From Paenibacillus kribbensis (lineage in GTDB: Bacteria; Bacillota; Bacilli; Paenibacillales; Paenibacillaceae): 64,000 nt of DNA. The notes below the pieces were generated by a model. That model saw nothing but the letters and a program-made list of their open reading frames with translations. It had not been told where the DNA came from and made no database searches. A program made the position numbers and the translations under genes. Of this stretch, positions 54,576 to 62,388 are shown piece after piece (positions within the stretch are counted from its first letter, which is position 1; each line of letters begins with the position of its first letter). The stretch spans positions 2,691,501 to 2,755,500 of the forward strand of contig NZ_CP020028.1 in assembly GCF_002240415.1 (NCBI RefSeq), read 5' to 3'.

Positions 54576-55214
54576 TTAGAATGTTTTGGCAAGATCTTTA
54601 GCTCTCGCAATGGCATTTTCTTTGATCTCTTGTGCCTTGTCCTTAGCTTTATTATGCCCTTCAACAAACAGAGCTTCGAATGAAGGTACACCGAAGAAAT
54701 TCATAATTACTTGAAGGTGACGATGCCCCATTTCAAGTTCATTCGCAGGACTCTCGGAGTAAAAACCACCCCGTGCCTGAATATGAATTGCTTTTTTATC
54801 AGTCAGTAATCCAATGGGTTGACCCTGTTCTGAGTAACGGAAAGATTTACCCGCCACAGAAACAGCATCAATATAAGCTTTCATCACTGGAGGATATGAA
54901 AAATTCCAGAAAGGAGTAACGAACACATATTTGTCCGCTTCAATAAATTGGTCAGACAGTTCTGCGAGACGTTTTACTTTCTCTTGCTCATCGCTTGAGA
55001 GTTGATTAAATTCACTTCCGGAGCGGAGTTTTCCCCAGCCACTAAAAACATGCGCATCAATGTGAGGAACATATTCTTTATACAAATCAATGTTCACAAT
55101 ATCATCTTCCGGATTAGCTTCCTTGTAAGATTCGATAAATGCTTTACCCACAGCCAGGCTATAAGATGTGGACTCCTCTAGAGGGTGTGCTGTAATAAAA
55201 AGTACTTTTGTCAT
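54576..55214 (-). CDS. azoR: FMN-dependent NADH-azoreductase (quinone reductase)
   Basis: About 212 residues, full length. [39 protein letters not shown] and [12 protein letters not shown] are the FMN-binding segments. Paralogue of the gene at 19973 (same length and motifs). Start ATG 55214 with AGGAA. First gene of the azoR, NAD(P)H-binding protein, dsbA operon. Confidence 0.93.
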   Translation of the reverse strand: MTKVLFITAHPLEESTSYSLAVGKAFIESYKEANPEDDIVNIDLYKEYVPHIDAHVFSGWGKLRSGSEFNQLSSDEQEKVKRLAELSDQFIEADKYVFVTPFWNFSYPPVMKAYIDAVSVAGKSFRYSEQGQPIGLLTDKKAIHIQARGGFYSESPANELEMGHRHLQVIMNFFGVPSFEALFVEGHNKAKDKAQEIKENAIARAKDLAKTF

Positions 55215-55360
55215 CTTTATCATTCCTTTTGTTTTATTTTGCTATGATGTAATAATTTTAGTTACATCTTGTACATGTAATAATATAAGTTACAACTATG
55301 TTTATTGTCAACGTTTATTTGTAATTCATAATTAATTAACGTTCAATCAAAAATCCAATC

Positions 55361-55436
55361 AAAAAAAGCACGCTATGCAACAAAAAGAGCCGTTGATTTA
55401 AATACCTAATCAACAGCTTTTCTAATTCTTTTCTGA
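55361..55436 (-). repeat. 75-base dispersed repeat, copy 2 (inverted)
   Basis: The reverse complement of this block is almost identical to 12101-12176, including the hairpin and the GCATAGCGTGCTTT end. It lies downstream of the acetyltransferase gene and ahead of azoR. Confidence 0.85.
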
Positions 55437-55505
55437 TTGATCCCCATTTCTACTCTAATTGCAATTTAAGCGAGTTAAACAAACATGTCCTATCATGGGA
55501 AAGTA

Positions 55506-56051
55506 TTAGAATTTTGAATAAAAGAAAATTGCATTTTCATCTTTATAATTTGAGTTTGAATACAATATAGTGTCCGCAGCGCCAATTTCAAACTCATTCT
55601 TCAAATAAAACCGGCAAGCGAGCAAATTAACATCCTGCGTCTCAAGCGTGAATCCTTTCATTCCTTTTTGTAATGCCCATTCCTTTGCCTTATTGAGCAA
55701 GGCGGTTCCTATTCCTTTTCCTCTGCTGCTTTCTAATACAATAAGTCTGTCAATGGAAGCAAATTTAATTTCGTCACTTGCGCTTAATCTTATATGTCCC
55801 AAGCATTTTCCTTGGGAATAGTATAAGAAAGCAATGCTGTCATCGCTATTAATATATTCATCAAGATCCTCGTGTTCCGGGTATTTTGATTCATAAGGTT
55901 GTTCATAAAGTTCTTCTTGATAACTCCATATGCCATTTTCTAATTTAGGTATAAGTCTCCCTATAACCGTGAAAGGATGTTCTTTGCGTTCGTAATCATT
56001 CTTGTTTTCAAGTGTCATTTCAATAATGTTAATTCCTCTGAATTTCTCCAC
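55506..56051 (-). CDS. Streptothricin N-acetyltransferase-like GNAT (SatA/Sat4 type)
   Basis: About 181 residues. HPFTVIGRLIPKLENGIWSY near the start, YEQPYESKY, then the GNAT A-motif ESSRGKGIGTALLNKAKEWA and the B-motif LETQDVNLLACRFYLKNEFE follow the order and spacing of Sat4/SatA, which acetylate the beta-lysine of streptothricin. The Sat4-like match is from memory of the family. It could give nourseothricin resistance, but that is inferred. It stands alone. Confidence 0.85.
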   Translation of the reverse strand: MEKFRGINIIEMTLENKNDYERKEHPFTVIGRLIPKLENGIWSYQEELYEQPYESKYPEHEDLDEYINSDDSIAFLYYSQGKCLGHIRLSASDEIKFASIDRLIVLESSRGKGIGTALLNKAKEWALQKGMKGFTLETQDVNLLACRFYLKNEFEIGAADTILYSNSNYKDENAIFFYSKF

Positions 56052-56153
56052 AATATCTCTCCTCTGTCATGTTATAAAAGGTGTTTTTCTTCAGTTCAAG
56101 TTATCTTCTCATACTCACAAGCACGGAAAAGATTTAATAAGTTTACTCACTTT

Positions 56154-57038
56154 TTATTCAGGATGATCTGTTTCAATTTTTTCGGCTACACGTCCACCGA
56201 TATCATATACACGCGAAACATTGTCTACTATGACTGGGATGTCATTCACCGCATCTTTTAACATCCATATATAAGATATTATGGCATATATTGTCCCGAC
56301 AGTTATTCCATACAAATGCGTTAGCCTTAGTAGTGTTGCAACTGTTAAGATAATAACCATAATATCTACAATACCCCAAGTTATAGCTTCAGTGTTTGAA
56401 ATCGATATGCGCCAGAATTGCATCCGATTGAAGTGACGTCGAACAAATGAAAGAGGCTGATGCATGATTATGTCCGATTGTACCTCTAATCGGTTGTTAA
56501 GTCCGTTATTCAGACGATAAGCACGTCGGGCAAACCATCGGTTAATTAATACAATTGGAATCATTATAAATAACCCGAAAAATCCAATAAATGGGTCATA
56601 AATAAAAAGCATAGTGATTGCACCAATAAAATAAATCGCAGCTGTGGCTATTGCAGGCAATTCTGTTTCAAAGAAAAACACAATTTCTCGAGACAATGAA
56701 ACTCGTCCTGCAATCTTATTTCCTTCAATTCCACTAGCACGCTGGCGCTCAACCATATCAAAAGCCATACGAGAATAAATATCACCGAAGATTTTGGTGT
56801 CGTAGACATGTCTATATAGCCCGACAGACAAGTGAATAATCCATAAAGCGAAAATTGGTAAAAAGTTGGAAAGGTTCCCTTTCAATAATCCATCAATTGC
56901 AAGACCAATTGCTGCAGCTTGAAGAAGATTACAAATATTTTCAATAATAATTAATAAATAAGTAATACTGATCCCCTTATAATTTTGGAACCAGATTTGG
57001 CGAAACAACTGAACCGTTGGAGAATTTATCTTTTTCAC
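56154..57038 (-). CDS. ABC transporter six-transmembrane domain protein, no ATPase domain
   Basis: About 294 residues. Six hydrophobic segments with ABC exporter features (ERQRASGIEGNKIAGRVSLS in the first intracellular loop), but no Walker A, signature or Walker B motif follows. It would need a partner ATPase or has a non-transport role. The promoter has the MerR architecture and the adjacent divergent gene encodes a MerR regulator, so expression is probably ligand-induced. Confidence 0.85.
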   Translation of the reverse strand: MKKINSPTVQLFRQIWFQNYKGISITYLLIIIENICNLLQAAAIGLAIDGLLKGNLSNFLPIFALWIIHLSVGLYRHVYDTKIFGDIYSRMAFDMVERQRASGIEGNKIAGRVSLSREIVFFFETELPAIATAAIYFIGAITMLFIYDPFIGFFGLFIMIPIVLINRWFARRAYRLNNGLNNRLEVQSDIIMHQPLSFVRRHFNRMQFWRISISNTEAITWGIVDIMVIILTVATLLRLTHLYGITVGTIYAIISYIWMLKDAVNDIPVIVDNVSRVYDIGGRVAEKIETDHPE

Positions 57039-57125
57039 TTCATCAACTCTCTATATATTAATCTTGAAATTTTTTTGCTAAAGTCCGTACATTCCCCCCA
57101 ATATAATGCAGCCTGCCTATTTATC

Positions 57126-57154
57126 TTGTCCTCCTCCCTCTCATTAAGTACAAT
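57126..57154 (+). promoter_or_regulatory. Promoter of the MerR gene
   Basis: TTGTCC (57126-57131) and TACAAT (57149-57154) are separated by 17 bases; AGGAGG follows before ATG 57203. Confidence 0.5.
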
Positions 57155-57158
57155 GAGA

Positions 57159-57189
57159 ATCATAAAGTATATGGTTACCGGATAGTCAA
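57159..57189 (-). promoter_or_regulatory. MerR-type promoter of the ABC membrane protein gene (19-bp spacer)
   Basis: On the minus strand TTGACT (57184-57189) and TATGAT (57159-57164) are separated by 19 bases; the spacer has a partial dyad (GTAAC...TATAC). The layout matches the MATE promoter at 7192-7222. Confidence 0.7.
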
Positions 57190-57202
57190 GAGGAGGTTTA
57201 TT

Positions 57203-58030
57203 ATGGATAAACAATTTTATGGGTATTTTACAACTGGTGAATTTGCAAATCTTTTCCGTATAAAAAAGCAAACTCTGTTTCACTATGACGAAATTGGCTT
57301 GTTCTCTCCCGAAGTAAGAAAAGAAAATGGGTATAGATATTATTCCCATACTCAATTTGAACTTTTTCAAGTAATCAGTTTATTTAAAGAGGTTGGCGTT
57401 CCTTTAAAAGAGATAAAGTTCCTCTTAAATGATAAGACCTCAGACAATATAATCACCCTTTTTAAGGGAAAGTCCATTGAAATAGGGGAGAAAATTAAAA
57501 AACTCGAACATTTAAAAACAATCATGGAGACAAAAGTGAAACTTGCTGAACAAGCAATAGAAGCGGACCTTTCTTCCGTTTCTATTCAGTATTTAGAAGA
57601 AGAGAGAATCATGATTACTCCAAATTTATTAGGCTTATCTGAATGGCCATACATTACTGTTATCTCAGATCTTATTCATTATGTTCAATCACATGAATTG
57701 AATCTGGGGCACCCTGTAAGCGGTATGTTGGCGAAAGAACAAATACTGGAAAAAGACTTCTATAATTATCAACATTTATTTTTCAAGATACCAAATAATG
57801 TTGAGAATTTAGATTATCATGTGAAACCAAAAGGGTTGTATGCTGTCGGTTACCAAAAAGGAAATGAAGTTGAAGCAGCTTATGATAGGATTATTCAATT
57901 TATTGAAAAAAGTGGATTAAAAATCGGGGAATATGCATACGAGGAGTATATTCTAGATGAAGTGATGGTGGACGGGATGGCAAACCAAATTACAAAGATC
58001 CAACTTCAAGTTCTACGTGAGTTGGACTGA
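57203..58030 (+). CDS. MerR family transcriptional regulator with effector domain
   Basis: About 275 residues. Winged helix FTTGEFANLFRIKKQTLFHYDEIGLFSPEV, a long coiled coil (residues 85-120) and a C-terminal GyrI-like region (GLYAVGYQKGNEVEAAYDRI). AGGAGG lies before ATG 57203. It probably binds a small toxic compound and activates the divergent ABC membrane protein gene. The DNA-binding recognition helix differs from the other MerR in this window. Confidence 0.9.
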   Translation: MDKQFYGYFTTGEFANLFRIKKQTLFHYDEIGLFSPEVRKENGYRYYSHTQFELFQVISLFKEVGVPLKEIKFLLNDKTSDNIITLFKGKSIEIGEKIKKLEHLKTIMETKVKLAEQAIEADLSSVSIQYLEEERIMITPNLLGLSEWPYITVISDLIHYVQSHELNLGHPVSGMLAKEQILEKDFYNYQHLFFKIPNNVENLDYHVKPKGLYAVGYQKGNEVEAAYDRIIQFIEKSGLKIGEYAYEEYILDEVMVDGMANQITKIQLQVLRELD

Positions 58031-58049
58031 GAAGACACCCGTAAGATAA

Positions 58050-58800
58050 AATGTGGATTGTCAACAGTAAATCAAACAACTTTTTTAAGGGCTACATGGC
58101 GATATTGAATAGGCGTCATATATCCTAATGTTCCATGAATGCGATGTTGGTTAAACCAATTGACGTAATCGTATAATTCCAGTTCCCAATGACGAAGGCT
58201 CTGGAAGCTCATTTGGTTCACGAACTCCGTTTTCATGATTTTATAGGTGGCTTCAGCCACGGCGTTGTCATACCGACAGCCTTTTATACTCACTGATCGG
58301 CCGATTTCAAACATCTTTAGAAGTCCATCTATCATTTGATTTTTAAACTCGCTGCCCCGGTCGGTATGAAACCACCGAATCTAGCGCAAATCCCCCTGCA
58401 CCGTGGCAAAAGCACGGGAAATCAGAGCAGCGTCCTTCTTCGGGCCCGCACTATAGCCAATGATCTCTCGATTAAATAAATCAACCAGCACGCAGATGTA
58501 ATGCCAACGATTTTGGACTTTTACGTAAGTCAGATCGCTGACGACGAATCGCTTGGCTTCGGTTTGGTCAAAATTACGATTTAGGACATTAGCCGTGGCG
58601 GCCTCGTTACAAGCGGTTTTATGCGGCTTATACTGCGCCACCGTGTACGTGGAGACCACCCCCTGCTCCTTCATAATCCGACTAATTCGGTGCCTGGACA
58701 CGACTTCCACTGCTTACGGGCTTCCAGTCCCAAGCCATGCTTTGGCTGAACATAAATATGGTCCATACGCCCATGGCCAGTTATATTTTTCCACATAACT
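58050..58800 (-). mobile_element. IS3-type element remnant
   Basis: Covers the broken OrfB and upstream remnants (HGLGLEARKQ). No intact OrfA and no clear second terminal repeat, so the element is inactive. Confidence 0.6.
58072..58710 (-). pseudogene. IS3 family transposase OrfB, broken
   Basis: Two in-frame pieces. The first (58710-58381) has HRISRIMKEQGVVS and the first Asp in VVSDLTYVKVQNRWHYICVL; the second (58335-58072) has DNAVAEATYKIMKTEFVNQM with the last Glu and the YVNWFNQHRIHGTLGYMTP end. An in-frame TAG at about 58382 interrupts them, between R and WFHTDRGSEF where the second Asp lies. The N-terminus is missing. It belongs to the IS150 subgroup. Confidence 0.85.
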
Positions 58801-59013
58801 TGGAACATTTCATATATGTAGAAGGGCTTCAAAACTGATCGTTCTTTCGTTGTGAATTGGAAGGACGCTGAGTCGTATGACGAAAAATGGAATCAACTAA
58901 CCTTTAAAAGATCAAATAAAATCGCCTTTGGCATACAAAAATCGCCGTTTTTCCCCTTGCACCGCGCTGGCGCCGCGTTTTACGCCCCTTTTTGCCTCCG
59001 AGGAAAAATCGCC
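58711..59013. other. Region between the IS remnant and the matrix locus
   Basis: Decayed IS sequence and GC-rich, T-rich DNA. No gene supported; several open frames on the plus strand have no ribosome site. Confidence 0.35.
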
Positions 59014-59050
59014 GAAAAAAAGAATCGTCCCACTTCCGCTCAAGACGATT
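59014..59050 (-). terminator. Intrinsic terminator of the sinI-like gene
   Basis: AATCGTC (59023-59029) pairs with GACGATT (59044-59050); on the minus strand it is followed by a T run. Confidence 0.75.
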
Positions 59051-59069
59051 CTCCAGCTACCTTTTCCAG

Positions 59070-59246
59070 CTATTTATTATGTAAATGCCATTCTGCATAA
59101 TTTGATGATCGTTCCCCCGACAAAAAGCGCCGAACCTCCTCGATGGATATCCCCGCCTCCTTGGCCATAGCGAGCAGAACCACCCATTCAGGATCGATTT
59201 CCCCAGGGGACCGATCACGAACAATAACCTGGGCGGACTTTTCCAA
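59070..59246 (-). CDS. sinI: SinI-family anti-repressor
   Basis: About 58 residues. The SinI dimerisation segment DPEWVVLLAMAKEAGISIEE followed by VRRFL is clear and matches the C-terminal segment of the SinR encoded at 62389 (DPEWWELMQEAMASGVSKKE). Such proteins bind SinR and block its DNA binding. The start is TTG 59246, with AGGAGGGG 9 bases upstream; an ATG at 59300 would lie inside the riboswitch region. The gene is divergent from the matrix operon and ends in a good terminator. The leader holds a candidate c-di-GMP aptamer. A SinR-type half site overlaps its -10. Confidence 0.85.
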   Translation of the reverse strand: MEKSAQVIVRDRSPGEIDPEWVVLLAMAKEAGISIEEVRRFLSGERSSNYAEWHLHNK

Positions 59247-59284
59247 CAGCAATCCCCTCCTAAGATCATTATTTGGGCTTGTCC

Positions 59285-59375
59285 CGGGTAGACCAGCCAT
59301 CCTAGTATCTCTACCTTAGATCTGGGACTTTGTGCCCCTGCTTTCCGGGCAGGTTTACCCTTTGCTGGTGCTATA
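59285..59375 (-). ncRNA. Candidate c-di-GMP-I (GEMM-I) riboswitch in the sinI leader
   Basis: On the minus strand the leader reads, in order, ACCAGC (P1), AGGGTAAACC, a CCTGC/GCAGG hairpin with a CCGGAAA loop, GGCACAAAGTCCC, CTAAGGTA, TACTAGGATG and GCTGGT (P1 partner), then CTACC. Every conserved block of c-di-GMP-I aptamers is present in the right order and spacing (GGCAAACC, GNRA-type hairpin, ACGCAAAGCC, CTAAGG, TACTATGATGGC). GGG with UCCC replaces the usual GGC with GCC, which looks like covariation. It ends about 20 bases before the AGGAGGGG site. The core differs from consensus at GCACAAAG (normally ACGCAAAG). Confidence 0.75.
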
Positions 59376-59418
59376 GTTTGCCAATGGATAACGGGCTTTC
59401 AGCCAGAAAGCTTCCTTG

Positions 59419-59432
59419 GTTCTTATTATAAT
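59419..59432 (-). promoter_or_regulatory. sinI -10 region overlapped by a SinR-like half site
   Basis: The minus-strand TATAAT (59423-59428) overlaps GTTCTTATTATAAT (59419-59432), which resembles the palindromes ahead of the tapA-like gene. No good -35 is visible. Confidence 0.45.
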
Positions 59433-59572
59433 GTCCCCGATATGAAAAGTATGTCGCTCTGCGTAGACTAAACAAGCGGATTTCGTGGGAAAAGTTAGCG
59501 TATTTTGTTTATGGATCACATCCCTTGTCAATTACAGTAAAAAAAATGATGCAAGTCACAAAACAAGATTTT

Positions 59573-59588
59573 GTTCTTAAAAAAGAAC
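59573..59588. promoter_or_regulatory. SinR-type box 1
   Basis: GTTCTTAAAAAAGAAC is a perfect inverted repeat built from two GTTCTT half sites, the known SinR recognition unit. Confidence 0.75.
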
Positions 59589-59645
59589 GAAAATCATGGT
59601 AAATAAACGTAAACGGCCAAAATATCAAGGAAACTCAAGATTCCC

Positions 59646-59661
59646 GTTCTTTATTAAGAAT
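59646..59661. promoter_or_regulatory. SinR-type box 2
   Basis: GTTCTTTATTAAGAAT has the same 16-base layout with one mismatch in the second half. Confidence 0.7.
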
Positions 59662-59725
59662 TTTTCAATGATTTTCCGGTTTCCCTTTCTTCTAGGATTT
59701 CGTGTATATTCAAGTCGTGGAATTC

Positions 59726-59741
59726 GTTCTTAATAACGAAC
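59726..59741. promoter_or_regulatory. SinR-type box 3
   Basis: GTTCTTAATAACGAAC, about 17 bases downstream of a TATATT that may be the -10 of the matrix operon. The three boxes are 73 and 80 bases apart. Confidence 0.7.
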
Positions 59742-59787
59742 ATATCAACGAACAGATGAAATCCTGCTTAGAAAGGAGGAACCTTTT

Positions 59788-60957
59788 CTGCGAAGATCCC
59801 GAACTGACGTGATCCGCAAACTGCGCAAAAAACGAAAGAAACAAACTATGGTTAAATTGCTACAATCCGGATTGATCCTTTCTACCTTGCTATTGTGGAC
59901 CTCCCAGCAAGTCGGCACCACTTTCGGAGGATTCACCAGCGGACACGAGGATAATTTGGAAATTAAGGCTTGCCGGGTATTCCCCAGCCAAATCGAAAGC
60001 CAACTTTCGCTGTTGGCCGAACACCTCGAACGGGCCGCTTCTTTAAAAGGAAGATTGATGGGCGCAAGCGGATTCGAGGTCAGCAGCCGGTTGGAGGAGG
60101 CCGCGGCCGACCTGTCGGTGCGAATCGGTGAATTGAACGCCATGATTCAGCAGTTGGAACAGCAAAAGGCCTTGAATCAGTCCATTTGGCAGGAACTGCT
60201 TCAGGAACTAGCCTCCTCCTCCGCGCTGATTCATGAACTGCTAACCTCGCTGAACGAGCTGGAGCCGAATTGCGCCAATCTGTCGCAAACGACGCTGCTG
60301 GACCGCATCACCGACCTTTTGAAGCGGCACGGAATGCTTTCTGATCCGTTAAGCGGGACGCTGCAAGAGATCCTGAACTACTTGCGTTCCGTCCATCAAT
60401 TAGGATTGATGACGTCCAACAGCATTGAGGCCGATAGCTATGCAGCCTTTGCCTTCGCCCAACCTTTCGATGGCCGGATCGCTGTCGATGGAGACCCAGT
60501 CGGAGGAGAGCTGCTCGTTTACTTTGAAAGCGTGCAGGCCTCCCTGCAGTCGGCCATAGCAGGTCTGACCGCCGACATCTCCAGTCTGGAGGCGCAGAGA
60601 GCGCAGCTGTTGACGAAGGCGGAAGCGCAGCGGCTGGCGAAAATCGAACGGCTGAAGAAGCATCATAAAGAGCAAGCCAAACAAGAAGAGCAAGCCGGAG
60701 AGGATGAAACGGCAGCTCCGGACGAGACCGAGAACCCGAACGACGGCAAAACGCCTCCGCCGGGAGACGAACAACCGGCAAAGGGTGAAACGCCTGCCGA
60801 TGGGGAGAACCCGACGGTTGGCGAGACGGGCGGCGGGGATGTACGGACTTCTGCGGATGGCGACGACGACGCGGGCGAAAATTCCTCCTCCGCTGGAGAT
60901 TCCGCCGATGCCGATACCGCCCCTTCTTCTGCCAATGATCCGAAAGGCGGTGAATAA
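59788..60957 (+). CDS. TapA-like matrix protein, coiled coil with acidic tail
   Basis: About 389 residues. N-terminal basic stretch and a hydrophobic segment (LLQSGLILSTLLLWTSQ), then VGTTFGGFTSGHEDNLEI, typical of the DUF4047/TapA-like proteins next to sipW. Residues 60-290 are helical and coiled-coil; the last 100 are very acidic, Pro/Gly-rich and probably disordered. It probably anchors or nucleates TasA fibres. The AAAGGAGGA site is 7 bases before an in-frame CTG (59788), the most likely start; a GTG at 59809 is too far. First gene of the matrix operon. Confidence 0.75.
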   Translation: MRRSRTDVIRKLRKKRKKQTMVKLLQSGLILSTLLLWTSQQVGTTFGGFTSGHEDNLEIKACRVFPSQIESQLSLLAEHLERAASLKGRLMGASGFEVSSRLEEAAADLSVRIGELNAMIQQLEQQKALNQSIWQELLQELASSSALIHELLTSLNELEPNCANLSQTTLLDRITDLLKRHGMLSDPLSGTLQEILNYLRSVHQLGLMTSNSIEADSYAAFAFAQPFDGRIAVDGDPVGGELLVYFESVQASLQSAIAGLTADISSLEAQRAQLLTKAEAQRLAKIERLKKHHKEQAKQEEQAGEDETAAPDETENPNDGKTPPPGDEQPAKGETPADGENPTVGETGGGDVRTSADGDDDAGENSSSAGDSADADTAPSSANDPKGGE

Positions 60958-60960
60958 GTT

Positions 60961-61545
60961 ATGCGGATTCGAAAATGGTTGAGAAATGCGCTGACGTTTC
61001 TGATGGCGGCTGCCTTTATTACCGTGGCCGGCTCCGTCGTCATGTCGAAAATGTCCGGCAGCGAACCAAATTTCTACGGTTATCAGTTGAGAACGGTGTT
61101 GTCCGGCTCGATGGAGCCTTCCATACTTACCGGTTCCATCGTGGCCATTAAGCCCGGAGGCGATATGACCCGATTTACCGCTGGCGATGTCATCACCTTC
61201 CGGGCGGACGAAAAGAAGCTGATTACCCACCGCATCGTCGAAGTAACCCGCAATAAGCTAACCGGTCAGCTCCTTTACCGGACCAAGGGAGACAACAACG
61301 ATGCCGCCGACCTGGAGCCGGTTGATCCGGCCAATGTCACCGGTGTTTACACCGGCTTTACCGTCCCTTACGTAGGATACGTTCTCAACTTCGCCGGAAC
61401 GAAATTGGGGAACGTCACACTGTTGATCATCCCGGGGGTCCTTTTGTTCCTGTATGCCTTAGCGTCCTTATGGAAAGCCATTTCGGCGCTGGAAGACAAG
61501 AAGTCAGACCCGAACGTATCCCAACCGGACACCAAAACTCCATAA
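60961..61545 (+). CDS. sipW: ER-type signal peptidase I (SipW)
   Basis: About 194 residues. One N-terminal and one C-terminal membrane segment. Ser in VLSGSMEPSILTGS and His in ITHRIVEV form the Ser-His dyad of the archaeal/eukaryotic S26B type, unlike the Ser-Lys dyad of other bacterial type I peptidases. It processes TapA and TasA. Three bases separate it from the tapA-like gene, so they are cotranscribed. Confidence 0.92.
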   Translation: MRIRKWLRNALTFLMAAAFITVAGSVVMSKMSGSEPNFYGYQLRTVLSGSMEPSILTGSIVAIKPGGDMTRFTAGDVITFRADEKKLITHRIVEVTRNKLTGQLLYRTKGDNNDAADLEPVDPANVTGVYTGFTVPYVGYVLNFAGTKLGNVTLLIIPGVLLFLYALASLWKAISALEDKKSDPNVSQPDTKTP

Positions 61546-61581
61546 CGCACTAAAACGCTTGCTTCTAACTTTCGGTTGTTC

Positions 61582-61601
61582 TCCTTATGACTTCATAAGG
61601 A
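61582..61601 (+). other. Intercistronic stem-loop before tasA
   Basis: TCCTTATGA pairs perfectly with TCATAAGGA across two bases. It has no adjacent T run, so it may set the ratio of tasA to sipW by mRNA processing or partial termination. Confidence 0.5.
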
Positions 61602-61644
61602 TGCAATATAAAAAAAATCATTTAAAATTAGGGAGGTATTTTGT

Positions 61645-62238
61645 ATGGGGATCAAAAAGACTTTGGGTATTGGGGTAGCCGCCGCAGCGCTTGGATTGTC
61701 TTTGATCGGCGGAGGCACGTTCGCTTACTTTAGCGATTCCGTGGAAACGACCGGCACGTTCGCCGCAGGCACCTTGGATCTCAACGCCGATCCGACGGCG
61801 ATCATTGACGTGGGCACCCTCAAACCGGGGGATTTCGCAATCCGCACGTTCAAACTGAAAAACGAAGGTACGCTCGACATCTCCAAGGTATTGCTGAAAA
61901 CGACCTATACGGTTACGAATAAGCCGGGCGCCCCTGAAAACGTGGATGACTTCGGCAAACATGTCATCGTTAGATTTTTGAAGAACATCGACAAACAGGA
62001 AACCGTCATTTACCAAACCTCGCTATATGATCTGCAAAATCTAGCCCCTGACGCCGTGGAGAACAAATGGGTGGCCTGGTTCGAAGAGCACGGGGGCCTG
62101 AAAGCCGGCGATACCGACGACCTGGTCGTCAAGTTCGAATTCAAGGATAACGGTCAGGATCAAAACGAGTTCCAAGGTGACGCTTTGAATCTGAAATGGA
62201 CATTCGAAGCGAAGCAAGGCGCAGGAGAAGCCAAATAA
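61645..62238 (+). CDS. tasA: TasA family amyloid-like matrix protein
   Basis: About 197 residues. Signal peptide GVAAAALGLSLIGGGTFA with the SipW cleavage at the Ala, then YFSDSVETTGTFAAGTLDLN, the camelysin/TasA N-terminus. NEGTLDISKVLLKTTY, and DDLVVKFEFKDN with ALNLKWTFEAKQ near the end, are family features. It is the main fibre protein of the biofilm matrix. GGGAGG precedes ATG 61645. Shorter than B. subtilis TasA (261), within the TasA/CalY range. Confidence 0.92.
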   Translation: MGIKKTLGIGVAAAALGLSLIGGGTFAYFSDSVETTGTFAAGTLDLNADPTAIIDVGTLKPGDFAIRTFKLKNEGTLDISKVLLKTTYTVTNKPGAPENVDDFGKHVIVRFLKNIDKQETVIYQTSLYDLQNLAPDAVENKWVAWFEEHGGLKAGDTDDLVVKFEFKDNGQDQNEFQGDALNLKWTFEAKQGAGEAK

Positions 62239-62259
62239 TTCAGCCGTCAAATCGAAGCA

Positions 62260-62297
62260 GAACACCTTACCCTGGTCCTGGGTTAAGGTGTTCTTTA
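62260..62297 (+). terminator. Terminator after tasA
   Basis: AACACCTTA and TAAGGTGTT with an inner CCC/GGG stem, followed by TTT. Confidence 0.75.
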
Positions 62298-62388
62298 CTT
62301 AACGAAATTCCGACTTTACGCCTTTGTCCTATCACGTATATTTTGATATAATGACATCAAATTATTCTGATAGAAGGGCGATCGCTAC

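Noticed and set aside
58852..59170. Plus-strand frames of about 80 codons left of the matrix locus
   Set aside because: They run opposite the sinI-like gene and its terminator and have no ribosome site.
60308..61230. Long open frames antisense to the tapA-like and sipW genes
   Set aside because: GC-rich shadows; the sense genes have domains and operon spacing.
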